DNA from: Gaiellasilicea sp963765705
GTDB lineage: Bacteria > Actinomycetota > Thermoleophilia > Gaiellales > Gaiellaceae
Direction: 5' to 3'
DNA length: 64,000 nt
Assembly (NCBI GenBank): GCA_963765705.1
Contig: CAVXXJ010000013.1
Location: 558,001 to 622,000, forward strand
Each line of letters opens with the position of its first letter. Position 1 is the first letter of the stretch. A program made the position numbers and the translations under genes. Positions 15,340-22,106 of the stretch are shown here, in pieces. The notes below the pieces were generated by a model. It did not search any database and had not been told where the DNA came from. It worked only from the letters and a program-made list of their open reading frames with translations.

Positions 15340-17118
15340 TCAGGCAGCGCGGCGAAGCAGGCGGCGCGGCGAAGCGGCTACGAGATGTGGCGGCGGCGCC
15401 AGCGCCTCATCGGGGCGCGGGCGAAAGAAGGCGATCTGCTGCGCGGCAAAGCCGGCGACGGTCTGTGAGATCGTCTTCGAGGGAACGGTCATGATCGTCA
15501 GCAACCCGCTCTCCTCCCCCAAACGGGCAAATGCTGTCCCGAGAACGCCGAGGCGCTCTTCATCAAGCGAGGCCCCGACCTCATCCAAGAGCAACAGCGG
15601 CGGTGCTTGCTCGGTCCCGAGGCAGGCGAGAATGGCCAGGGTCACCGCGGCCGCCCTCCATCCGCCTGAGAGCGAGGCTCGGGTCCCCGTGAGCGGGCGA
15701 AGCGCCTCTCCCGCCTCCTCGGCTACCCAAATCTGGCACTCGCGAGCGCCGGAGACGCCGGCGGCAATCTCCATCTTGCCGGTGAAGCCGGCGTGCTCAC
15801 AGAGTGCCTCGAAGCGCTCCGCGGTTTCGGCAAGGACCTGTTCGACCGCCTGCTCGTAGACCTCGTGCACCTGCTCGAGCTGCGACGCCGTGTTCTCGAG
15901 CAGCTCACCGCGGCTGGTGAGCTCGGCACGATCGGCGCCAACGCGCTGTTCGAGCTCGCCGAGCTCGGGACCCTCGGCGGGACCCGCCGCAGGAATGCCC
16001 CGAGAGGCGAGTGCGTTGAAAGCGCCGATCAGCTCCGCCGGATCGGCCGCCTCCACAGCCTCTTCTTCGAGCTCGATTCCCGCCTGTTCGAGGGATGTGA
16101 GGATGCGGGTGAGCTTGCCGCGTTGAGCAGCGGAGACACTCGAGCGCGCGTCGTCTCCCGCGGCCGGCCCACAGACCAGACCCTGGCGCTCAATCCCCGC
16201 CAGCGGCAGGCACTCACCGGGACCCAGTAACGCTGCGGCATGCTCGGCGTCGGAGTCTCGAACCGCCCATAGGTTGCCATCCTCGATCAGCTCGATCCCA
16301 GCCGCGCTCAACAGACGCCGCGAGCGAAGCAACGGACGTGGACCCTGCCCGGCGGAGGCGAGCAGCTCCCTGGCCTCGGCCCCGAGCTCTCCGAGCCGAG
16401 CGCGCAGCTCGCCGGCCCGCCGAGCTTCAGCGGCCGCCAACTCGGCCTCGGCTAGCTCGGCGCGGCTTCGATCGAGGCGGCGGCGGGCTTCGGCTTGGCT
16501 TGAGCGCGCCGCCGCCACCGCCTCGCGGGCAGCGGCGAACTGCTCGCTCGCGTCGCGCCCTCCGGAGAGCTCCAGTAAGAGCTCGAGTAGCTGGTGCGAA
16601 TCGCGATCGAGGGCGCGGGCGATCTCGCCCTGGGGCAGCTCGAGCAGACGGCGAAAGGCCGGACCCACGCCGAGCGGGCCGAGCACCCGCTGCTCCCACT
16701 CGACCGGGCTCATCCAGCCGGAGCGTGGGAGCTCGCGCAAGCGTTCGAGGCCGGTGTCGAGCTGGTCGGGATCGATGATCTGCTCTCCCTCGAGCAAAGT
16801 GAAGCGCCGGCGCGAAGGTCCGACTTCCAAGACCATCGTCGCCTGCTGCGTGGCGACGTCAAGGCGGCCGCGATGGGCGACGACGCCGAGCACGTAGGCG
16901 CGCTCGAGCGGAGGCTCTCCCCCACGCCCGCCGAAACGATAGGAGGAGGCGCTGCGTCCGCCGCCGAAGCGGCGCGCCCCGAGCAGAGCCTTGACCGCAT
17001 CGATCGTGCTCGACTTGCCGCTGCCGTTTTGGCCGATCAGCACGCTCACGGGCCCGGTTATGTTCACTGGCGCCGGATCGAGACACGACCAGCCGATGCT
17101 CTGGATCGAGCGCAACAT
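15340..17118 (-). CDS. Short SMC/MukB-like ATPase
   Basis: A 592-residue ATPase of the ABC-type SMC/Rad50/RecN superfamily. It has Walker A GQNGSGKSS at residues 29-37, signature LSGGW near 482 and Walker B LLLLDEVGASLDEE near 507-520. The two halves are linked by heptad-rich Ala/Arg/Glu arms (about 180-260 and 370-430). True SMCs exceed 1,000 residues, so the arms are very short. The context argues for a condensin-like rather than RecN-like role: it ends an operon of parA, a parB-like gene, and kleisin- and kite-like genes with overlapping stops and starts. No JetD-type nuclease is nearby, so a Wadjet defence system is not supported. Its likely job is compaction or segregation of this replicon. 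Confidence 0.75.
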   Translation of the reverse strand: MLRSIQSIGWSCLDPAPVNITGPVSVLIGQNGSGKSSTIDAVKALLGARRFGGGRSASSYRFGGRGGEPPLERAYVLGVVAHRGRLDVATQQATMVLEVGPSRRRFTLLEGEQIIDPDQLDTGLERLRELPRSGWMSPVEWEQRVLGPLGVGPAFRRLLELPQGEIARALDRDSHQLLELLLELSGGRDASEQFAAAREAVAAARSSQAEARRRLDRSRAELAEAELAAAEARRAGELRARLGELGAEARELLASAGQGPRPLLRSRRLLSAAGIELIEDGNLWAVRDSDAEHAAALLGPGECLPLAGIERQGLVCGPAAGDDARSSVSAAQRGKLTRILTSLEQAGIELEEEAVEAADPAELIGAFNALASRGIPAAGPAEGPELGELEQRVGADRAELTSRGELLENTASQLEQVHEVYEQAVEQVLAETAERFEALCEHAGFTGKMEIAAGVSGARECQIWVAEEAGEALRPLTGTRASLSGGWRAAAVTLAILACLGTEQAPPLLLLDEVGASLDEERLGVLGTAFARLGEESGLLTIMTVPSKTISQTVAGFAAQQIAFFRPRPDEALAPPPHLVAASPRRLLRRAA

Positions 17119-17621
17119 CAGACAGCGGCGGCAGAGTGAGCGTCGAGGCGTGCCCGTAGCGCTGCCTGATCGATGGCACCGAGCACAGGCCCCGCGACTA
17201 CGTAGGCCTCGCGGGCGCGCTGACCCGGCTTCACGACGCGGATCAGGCCGCGATGCTCAAGCGGGCCGAGGGCGGCTCGGCGCACGTAGGCCTGGTTGTG
17301 GGCGCCGGGCAGGCGCTCAGTGAGCTCGGCGACCGCGATCCGGCGGCGCTCTGCTGTAGCGATCTCCGGGTGCAGCTCGAGGGCGCAGATTGCGAGCGCC
17401 GAGCGCGCCAGCGGCGACAGCGTGTCGCGCTCTTCGGCAATCAGTGCGACCGGCGCCTCTCCCCCGCGCCGCCATAGCCGCATCCCACAAGCTCTGAGTC
17501 GTGACTCGACCTCGGAGACGGTTTCCGACGAGGAGCCGAGCAGCTCTTCGTCAGCGCGCTCGGACTGCGCGCTGACGATACGGGCACAGAGCTCGCGTAG
17601 CTCCTCCTCGGCGAGGTTCAC
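17118..17621 (-). CDS. Winged-helix (kite/MukE-like) SMC partner, tentative
   Basis: A 167-residue acidic protein whose stop overlaps the SMC ATG by one base. Residues about 70-145 (LSPLARSALAICALELHPEI, VAELTERLPGAHNQAYVRRA, LGPLEHRGLIRVVKPG, YVVAGPVLGAID) read as a winged helix-turn-helix ending in a beta-hairpin, as in MukE/MksE/ScpB-type kite proteins. The order kleisin, kite, SMC is also typical of MksFEB and MukFEB operons. Sequence similarity alone is weak, so this call rests on fold guess plus context. Confidence 0.5.
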   Translation of the reverse strand: MNLAEEELRELCARIVSAQSERADEELLGSSSETVSEVESRLRACGMRLWRRGGEAPVALIAEERDTLSPLARSALAICALELHPEIATAERRRIAVAELTERLPGAHNQAYVRRAALGPLEHRGLIRVVKPGQRAREAYVVAGPVLGAIDQAALRARLDAHSAAAV

Positions 17622-18583
17622 GCTGCCACCCGGCCTTCTTCTTGTCCGGACCGCGACGCGACGGCTCGGATTGCCAGTGGGCTGACCGCGCTCAGCTCAC
17701 CAACCCGCCCCAACGGCCCGCGCAAACTCTCGAGACCGAGGTCATCCAACACCGGGCGCCCGAGCAAAGCGATCACCGCGTGGCGAGCGAGGGCCTCGCC
17801 GGCTGGTGCGGCGGCGTAGAGAGCTTCGAGCGGCGCGGGCTCGGCGAGCGCCGCGCGCACGGCACCTTCGCGGCGCGGCTCCTTGCCCAGGTCGGGGAGC
17901 TGGCGCTGTGGAGTCGCCCGCGGCACCCGCTCACCGGTAAGGGCGGCTGCCAGGCTTGACGACCCGGGCAGCCGGATCGGTCTCGGCGCCCGCAAGACCA
18001 GGCCCTGGATGAGACTCTCATTGATCGAGGGCGGCGCTTTTAGGAAGCTCTCGGTCGGCTCCATCCGGCGAGAGCGGCGTTTCGGGGCTAGACCGCGCGC
18101 CAGCAGCTCGATCAACTCCGCACACAGCGAGCTGACCCGGATCGCCACCCGCGCGTCGGCCTCCTCGGCGCTGCGGAGCTCCTCGACGGTCTCGCGTACG
18201 TCGGCGAGAAGGGGCTCGAGGTCGCTGGAGGCGAGCTCTTTACGACGAAGCTGATCGCGCTCTGCTTCCAGCTCGGAAGCCAATGCCTCGAGCAGAACGT
18301 CACGCTGAGGACGAGCGGAGGCGCGGCGGAGGAATCGGTGGAGCCCACCAACAATGCCCGCACGACCGCGGCTCATCGCCTCCTCCATGGCCAGTAGGGG
18401 CGCGATCAGCGCCGGATCGAGACGAGGACGATCACGACGTGATCCACGGATGAAGCCCCCACGGCGCAGTCGCTCGAGCTCGGCAGAGCTCACCTCCTCG
18501 CCGCGCGCAAGAGCCAGCGTCGCTTCGAATTCGCCGGGGCCGCGGCGAAGAAGGCGCGACAGCAGCTCACCTGCCCCAGACAC
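17618..18583 (-). CDS. Kleisin-like SMC partner, tentative
   Basis: A 321-residue protein overlapping the kite-like gene by 4 bases (ATGA). The N-terminus may hold a small winged helix (FEATLALARGEEVSSAELER, LRRGGFIRGSRRD). A long helical region (residues about 85-170, LLEALASELEAERDQLRRKE) comes next, then a basic Pro/Ser-rich linker. A C-terminal helical domain closes the protein (YAAAPAGEALARHAVIALLG, DLGLESLRGPLGRVGEL). Globular ends joined by a flexible middle suit a kleisin that bridges an SMC dimer. No known kleisin signature was recognised. Confidence 0.45.
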   Translation of the reverse strand: MSGAGELLSRLLRRGPGEFEATLALARGEEVSSAELERLRRGGFIRGSRRDRPRLDPALIAPLLAMEEAMSRGRAGIVGGLHRFLRRASARPQRDVLLEALASELEAERDQLRRKELASSDLEPLLADVRETVEELRSAEEADARVAIRVSSLCAELIELLARGLAPKRRSRRMEPTESFLKAPPSINESLIQGLVLRAPRPIRLPGSSSLAAALTGERVPRATPQRQLPDLGKEPRREGAVRAALAEPAPLEALYAAAPAGEALARHAVIALLGRPVLDDLGLESLRGPLGRVGELSAVSPLAIRAVASRSGQEEGRVAA

Positions 18584-18591
18584 AGGCCCGG

Positions 18592-19083
18592 TCAGCCCGC
18601 GAGGGCGCGCTTGATGCGATCGACGAGCTCGTCGCCATCCTCGGGGCCAATCCCGGCGACGTCCAGATCCTCGGCGACGAGCTCGTCGACGGCGCGGGCA
18701 TAGGCCTGGATCACGAACGCTGCCCCAAGAGAGCGGCGCGAGCCGGTCCGCAGAGGACGAACCAGAGAACGCGCGCGGTAGAGCATCGACTCCGGCAGGT
18801 AGATCTCGACGCCGATCTCGGCCTCGCTCCGCCGCCGGCGCCGTCGCGGTTTTGAGGCCTCTCCCCCACTTCGCTCGGCTTCGCTCTTCACTGAGTTAAC
18901 GGCCTGATTGAGCTCGCGGACCTCCTCGGCCTCGACCGCGCGCTCATCCGGCTTCGGGGGCGACTCGGTGGTAGCGGTTGAGCTCGCCCCGTTTGTCCCA
19001 TTCGGCGTTCGGCTTCGCGGGCCGATCAAGTCGAGCTCTGAGACGGCGGAACGGGCCGCTTCCCTCTTGTCAGACCTGGCCAT
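18592..19083 (-). CDS. ParB-like small DNA-binding protein (ribbon-helix-helix type)
   Basis: A 163-residue protein encoded directly after parA, with a 14-base overlap. Residues 1-80 are charged and likely disordered, ending in a run of arginines (PRRRRRRS). GVEIYLPESMLYRARSLVRP then reads as a beta strand followed by helices, as in ribbon-helix-helix regulators such as plasmid ParG/ParR/type Ib ParB proteins. In type Ib partition systems this protein binds centromere and operator repeats and stimulates ParA. The nearby palindromes are candidate targets. Confidence in the partner role comes mainly from position. Confidence 0.65.
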   Translation of the reverse strand: MARSDKREAARSAVSELDLIGPRSRTPNGTNGASSTATTESPPKPDERAVEAEEVRELNQAVNSVKSEAERSGGEASKPRRRRRRSEAEIGVEIYLPESMLYRARSLVRPLRTGSRRSLGAAFVIQAYARAVDELVAEDLDVAGIGPEDGDELVDRIKRALAG

Positions 19084-19861
19084 TGCTTTCGATCCTCTCC
19101 TCTATCTCCGTGGCCAGCTCGGCGTACGCGCGAGCAGCCGGGTCGTCGACATTCACTTGCCGTAGTGCTTTGTGTTGGGCCTGGGCGTCCTGGACCGTCA
19201 CCGTTTGCGGGATCGCCGCCTCGAACAGCGTGCCGTTGAGTTGGGACTTGACCGCCTGCATCGTTTCTCGGGCATGGACGGTGTGTCGCCAGAGTGAGAA
19301 GTAGACGCCGAGTAGGCGAAGCTCCGGCTTCTGGTGCTCCTGGATCATCGCCAGGCTGGCGAGAAAGCGGCGCAACCCGGCGACCGACACGTAGTCGGCG
19401 GTGGTTGGAATCGCGACCGCGTCGGCGGCGATCAGGCAGTTGTAGGCGAGCTTCGATGACGCCGGCGGCGCATCGATGAGGATCAGGTCATAGCGCCCGC
19501 GCACCTGCCTCAGGGCCCACTCGAGACGCTGCAAGGAGCCATCGGCGTGCGGCTCAGAAAGCACGCCCTCGGCCGCGGCCATATCCGTCGATGCGGGCCA
19601 GATGTCTCCGCCCCAAGGCGCGGTGTGGGTAATCGCGTCAACGTCAAAGTCGTAGTTCTCAGGCAGCATCGCCGCCAGGAGTGTCTGCGTATGCGGGAGT
19701 CCCTCGGCGTCGAGGCCGGCGAGGAGAGTGAGGATTCCCTGCGGGTCCCCGTCGACGGCGAGGACCCGCTTACCGCGTGAGGAGAACTCGGCGGCAAGGT
19801 TGAGGACGGACGTGGTCTTCCCCACTCCGCCCTTTCGCGCTGAACACGTCAGAGTCGTCAT
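19070..19861 (-). CDS. parA: ParA-family partition ATPase
   Basis: A 263-residue deviant Walker ATPase that positions plasmids or chromosomes. It has CSARKGGVGKTTSVLNLAAEF with the signature Lys in KGGVGKTT at residues 9-16, DGDPQG near residue 40, and DLILIDAPPASSKLAYNCLI as Walker B. The start is ATG at 19861, with AAAGG 8 bases upstream; upstream in-frame codons are non-family sequence. It lacks an N-terminal helix-turn-helix, so it is of the short (type Ib or chromosomal-like) class. It leads the parA - parB-like - kleisin-like - kite-like - SMC operon. This start uses a ribosome binding site, unlike the leaderless genes nearby. Confidence 0.9.
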   Translation of the reverse strand: MTTLTCSARKGGVGKTTSVLNLAAEFSSRGKRVLAVDGDPQGILTLLAGLDAEGLPHTQTLLAAMLPENYDFDVDAITHTAPWGGDIWPASTDMAAAEGVLSEPHADGSLQRLEWALRQVRGRYDLILIDAPPASSKLAYNCLIAADAVAIPTTADYVSVAGLRRFLASLAMIQEHQKPELRLLGVYFSLWRHTVHARETMQAVKSQLNGTLFEAAIPQTVTVQDAQAQHKALRQVNVDDPAARAYAELATEIEERIESNGQV

Positions 19862-19974
19862 CGCCGCACCTTTCGCCGCTATCGGCCCGATTCCTTCCAC
19901 GTCTCGGCGTCCCGGCGGATGGGTTAATAGCGATCGCTGCGGATGACTAGATCGCGAGCGCCGCGCCTCCCGGT

Positions 19975-19994
19975 CCATCGAGGTCTAGATGTCG
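19975..19994. repeat. Palindromic par-region site, copy 2 (two mismatches)
   Basis: CCATCGAGGTCTAGATGTCG, differing from copies 1 and 3 at two positions. It lies about 115 bases upstream of parA. Confidence 0.5.
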
Positions 19995-20361
19995 GGGTTT
20001 GTCCAGCTCGACCGCTGGTGATCTCCAGAGTCCCCCGGCTGGCGAGCTGTATGGATGCATGATTGCCGAGCTCGTGGCTCCCCTGATCCCTGGGATCCCG
20101 GACCCCCTGCCTAGGGAAACCCTCTTTTCCCCGTCCACCGGGATCGCCAGCTGGCCGCTTCCCGCTTCCGGGCAACCGCCACCTCTGTCTACGGCGCCCT
20201 CGGGTTACCGCCAGCTGGGTGGCCGAGGGGACCCGGAAATGTTGAAAGCGCGGTTCCGCCAGTTCCGCTGTGCGCAGAGAGCGCGAAGCGTTGTTATCTC
20301 GCCCTCGCGAAGCCGCGACGTGGGGAAAGGCTCGAGGCTGCACGTGTGGGCAGGCGCCGAT

Positions 20362-20399
20362 CCCCGTGCCCAGGCCGGTATTGAGGCCTGGGCACGGGG
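20362..20399. repeat. Perfect 15-bp inverted repeat, 8-base loop
   Basis: CCCCGTGCCCAGGCC, 8 bases, GGCCTGGGCACGGGG. The arms match perfectly. There is no T-run on either side, so an intrinsic terminator is unlikely. It sits 25 bases from par site copy 3, which suggests a protein-binding or replication/segregation structure. Confidence 0.6.
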
Positions 20400-20423
20400 C
20401 ATACCGGGGAGGCATCGAGATCC

Positions 20424-20443
20424 CGAGATCTAGATCTCGATGG
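20424..20443. repeat. Palindromic par-region site, copy 3
   Basis: On the minus strand reads CCATCGAGATCTAGATCTCG, identical to copy 1. A further half-site GATCTCGATG follows it (20413-20422 on the plus strand reads CATCGAGATC). Confidence 0.6.
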
Positions 20444-20551
20444 CCCAGACGGCCATGCGATCGGGGCGGATACATCGGTTTTCGGCCGTGAAGCGCCCGA
20501 GCGGGTGTGGGGGAGAGCTGGGCGAAAGGCGGCCGGCGCCGGCGCCGCACA

Positions 20552-20565
20552 CCTAGCCTGGCCTC
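20552..20565 (+). promoter_or_regulatory. Leaderless-type -10 element of the membrane operon
   Basis: Reads CCTAGCCT, then GGCCTC, then GTG at 20566. Confidence 0.45.
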
Positions 20566-21042
20566 GTGTACGCACGCGCTCTTGGCACCTTCTCGCTCGT
20601 CGCCCTGATTGCGGCGATGGCCGTCTACGCGCTCGGCTGGCAATCGCAGGTCTCGAGCTTTTTCGGGCCCGGGGGCGGACTCGAGGAAAAGGCGCGCGAG
20701 ACCGTGACCAAGCCCGTCGACAAGGCGCGCGAATCGCAGGCAAAACAACGCATCGAGACCTTGATCCGGGCAGCCCAGTTCGAGGCCGTCGGGGCCGAGA
20801 ACATCAACACCGCGACCCTCGAAGCGGCGCTTCTCACGGCTGAACCGGACACACGCATCGGCCAGCCGATCGACATCGGTGGCATCGAGCTGACTGTTAC
20901 CGACGGTGATCTCGCCGTCTTTTGTGCCCATCCGGATGACTACTTCTGCTCGGGAACCAACCTCGCAACCCGCTTCCGACACGCCGCCTCAGGTCCCAAA
21001 CTGGCACCTCTAAAGCGCCAGGTCGCCGCGGAGTTGCGATGA
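20566..21042 (+). CDS. Single-pass membrane/exported protein
   Basis: A 158-residue protein from GTG at 20566. The N-terminal segment (LGTFSLVALIAAMAVYALGW) is one membrane anchor. A charged linker (EEKARETVTKPVDKARE) and a small extracytoplasmic domain follow, with two Cys (FCAHPDDYFCSG, about residues 122-130) likely disulfide-bonded. It is first of three overlapping genes with the same layout. No family is recognised; an envelope or appendage accessory role is inferred. Confidence 0.6.
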   Translation: MYARALGTFSLVALIAAMAVYALGWQSQVSSFFGPGGGLEEKARETVTKPVDKARESQAKQRIETLIRAAQFEAVGAENINTATLEAALLTAEPDTRIGQPIDIGGIELTVTDGDLAVFCAHPDDYFCSGTNLATRFRHAASGPKLAPLKRQVAAELR

Positions 21043-21428
21043 AGATCGCCCCGCGACAGATCGCCGGGGCCGCGGTCGCGATAGCCGCAATCGCTCTCAC
21101 ACTGCTCGGGCCAAACCTCACTTTCAGCGCCCCCGAGCCGCGGCTTGACGTCGGCGATCAACCGCCTGTCGCTGGCTCCACGGTTCCCGCCCCCGAGATC
21201 CTCGCGCTCGCTGAGCGAGCCCTAGCGCGCGATCTACCAGAGCATGTCGACTCTGCCTCCGGGTCCCCGATCGAGCTCGAAAGCGTCGGTTCGCAACGAG
21301 CGATCCTCTGCCTCGCTGAGGATCAGTGCGCGCTGGTTCGCCGGGGCCTCGAGCGGGTTCTGATCAACGACGAGCCCGGAGCGCGTGAGACCCTCCGTCG
21401 CGCCGCGGAAGCGGGGGAGCCCCGATGA
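21039..21428 (+). CDS. Exported small protein
   Basis: A 129-residue protein overlapping the previous gene by 4 bases (ATGA). The signal or anchor is AGAAVAIAAIALTLLG. The mature part has a CLAEDQC pair (near 91-97) and a helical end (VRRGLERVLINDEPGARETL). It resembles its upstream neighbour in layout (anchor, small domain with a close Cys pair), so the two may be diverged duplicates or partners. Confidence 0.6.
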   Translation: MKIAPRQIAGAAVAIAAIALTLLGPNLTFSAPEPRLDVGDQPPVAGSTVPAPEILALAERALARDLPEHVDSASGSPIELESVGSQRAILCLAEDQCALVRRGLERVLINDEPGARETLRRAAEAGEPR

Positions 21429-22099
21429 AGGCCGGGGTTCATGGAGCGCTCGGTCAGCTGCAGTGGTGGCTGGGGATGGGACTCTTGATCGCCGTCTCGA
21501 TCTTCACCTACACGGTGTTCGTCAAACCGACCAACCTGAGCGAGCCGGTCCTGCCGGCCTATGCGTGTGGTGAACCGCAGACGTATGAGGCCAACAACAT
21601 CACGGTGCGCTTCCAGGCGGCGGGCGCGGGCTGTGACCAGGTCGAGAGCGACGTCCCGATCGCCGTCGCCGAGGCGATGCATACCGCCGAGCGCCAGATG
21701 CCACGCTATCGCCTCTTCGGCTTGCCGCGCCCGCTCGAGATCGGGCTCTACCGCGACCTCCCCGACGGCGCCCGCTATCAGCTCCTCGGAGAGGGTGGCG
21801 GGCCTCGAGCCGTCGCCCTCAGCATGGAGACCATCTACGCCGACGACGTCTCGGTCGCTTACGAGGCGGCAGCTGCGCTGGCCCTCGAGGAATCAGCACC
21901 CGGACTCGACCGTGCCGGCCTTGAGAGGCTCGCGTCCTCCTACGCGGCCCTGATCGCGCCGGCGGGAGAGGTGCCGATCAGTGCCGCGGTCAGATCACAG
22001 CTCGCCGTCATGCGCCGCCACGGGATCGATTTCGTTCCTGACCTGCTCGATTCGAAGTGCCGTGAGCGGAGCTGCACCTGGAGCTCCGTGCTTCGCTAA
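21425..22099 (+). CDS. Single-pass membrane protein, third of the operon
   Basis: A 224-residue protein overlapping its upstream neighbour by 4 bases. It has one membrane segment (WWLGMGLLIAVSIFTYTVFV, residues about 14-33), an extracytoplasmic domain with Cys residues (YACGEP, GAGCDQ, and SKCRERSCTW at the end), and an Ala/Glu-rich helical part. The layout is like its two neighbours. Function unknown. The three form a clear operon. The gene ends 8 bases from the convergent dnaK stop, across the short palindromic TAAAGCACTTTTA. Confidence 0.6.
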   Translation: MKAGVHGALGQLQWWLGMGLLIAVSIFTYTVFVKPTNLSEPVLPAYACGEPQTYEANNITVRFQAAGAGCDQVESDVPIAVAEAMHTAERQMPRYRLFGLPRPLEIGLYRDLPDGARYQLLGEGGGPRAVALSMETIYADDVSVAYEAAAALALEESAPGLDRAGLERLASSYAALIAPAGEVPISAAVRSQLAVMRRHGIDFVPDLLDSKCRERSCTWSSVLR

Positions 22100-22106
22100 A
22101 GCACTT

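Larger units (their letters stand above)
19862..20565. other. Intergenic par control / candidate centromere region
   Basis: About 700 bases without a supportable gene, between the divergent parA operon and a membrane-protein operon. It contains two copies of the 20-bp palindromic site, a perfect 15-bp inverted repeat with an 8-base loop, and GC-rich unique sequence. Open frames here are short and lack starts or family features. It is the most likely place for partition sites, operator sites, or an origin, but no DnaA boxes or iterons were seen. Confidence 0.5.

Noticed and set aside
15340..19861. Wadjet (JetABCD) plasmid-defence system
   Set aside because: An SMC with small partners is present, but there is no JetD-like nuclease and the set is linked to parA/parB instead.
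20362..20399. Intrinsic transcription terminator
   Set aside because: The stem is perfect but neither side has a T-run, and it lies between divergent genes where no terminator is needed.
20566..22099. Type IV secretion or pilus-assembly operon
   Set aside because: Three anchored Cys-pair proteins are suggestive, but no ATPase, channel or peptidase signature is present.
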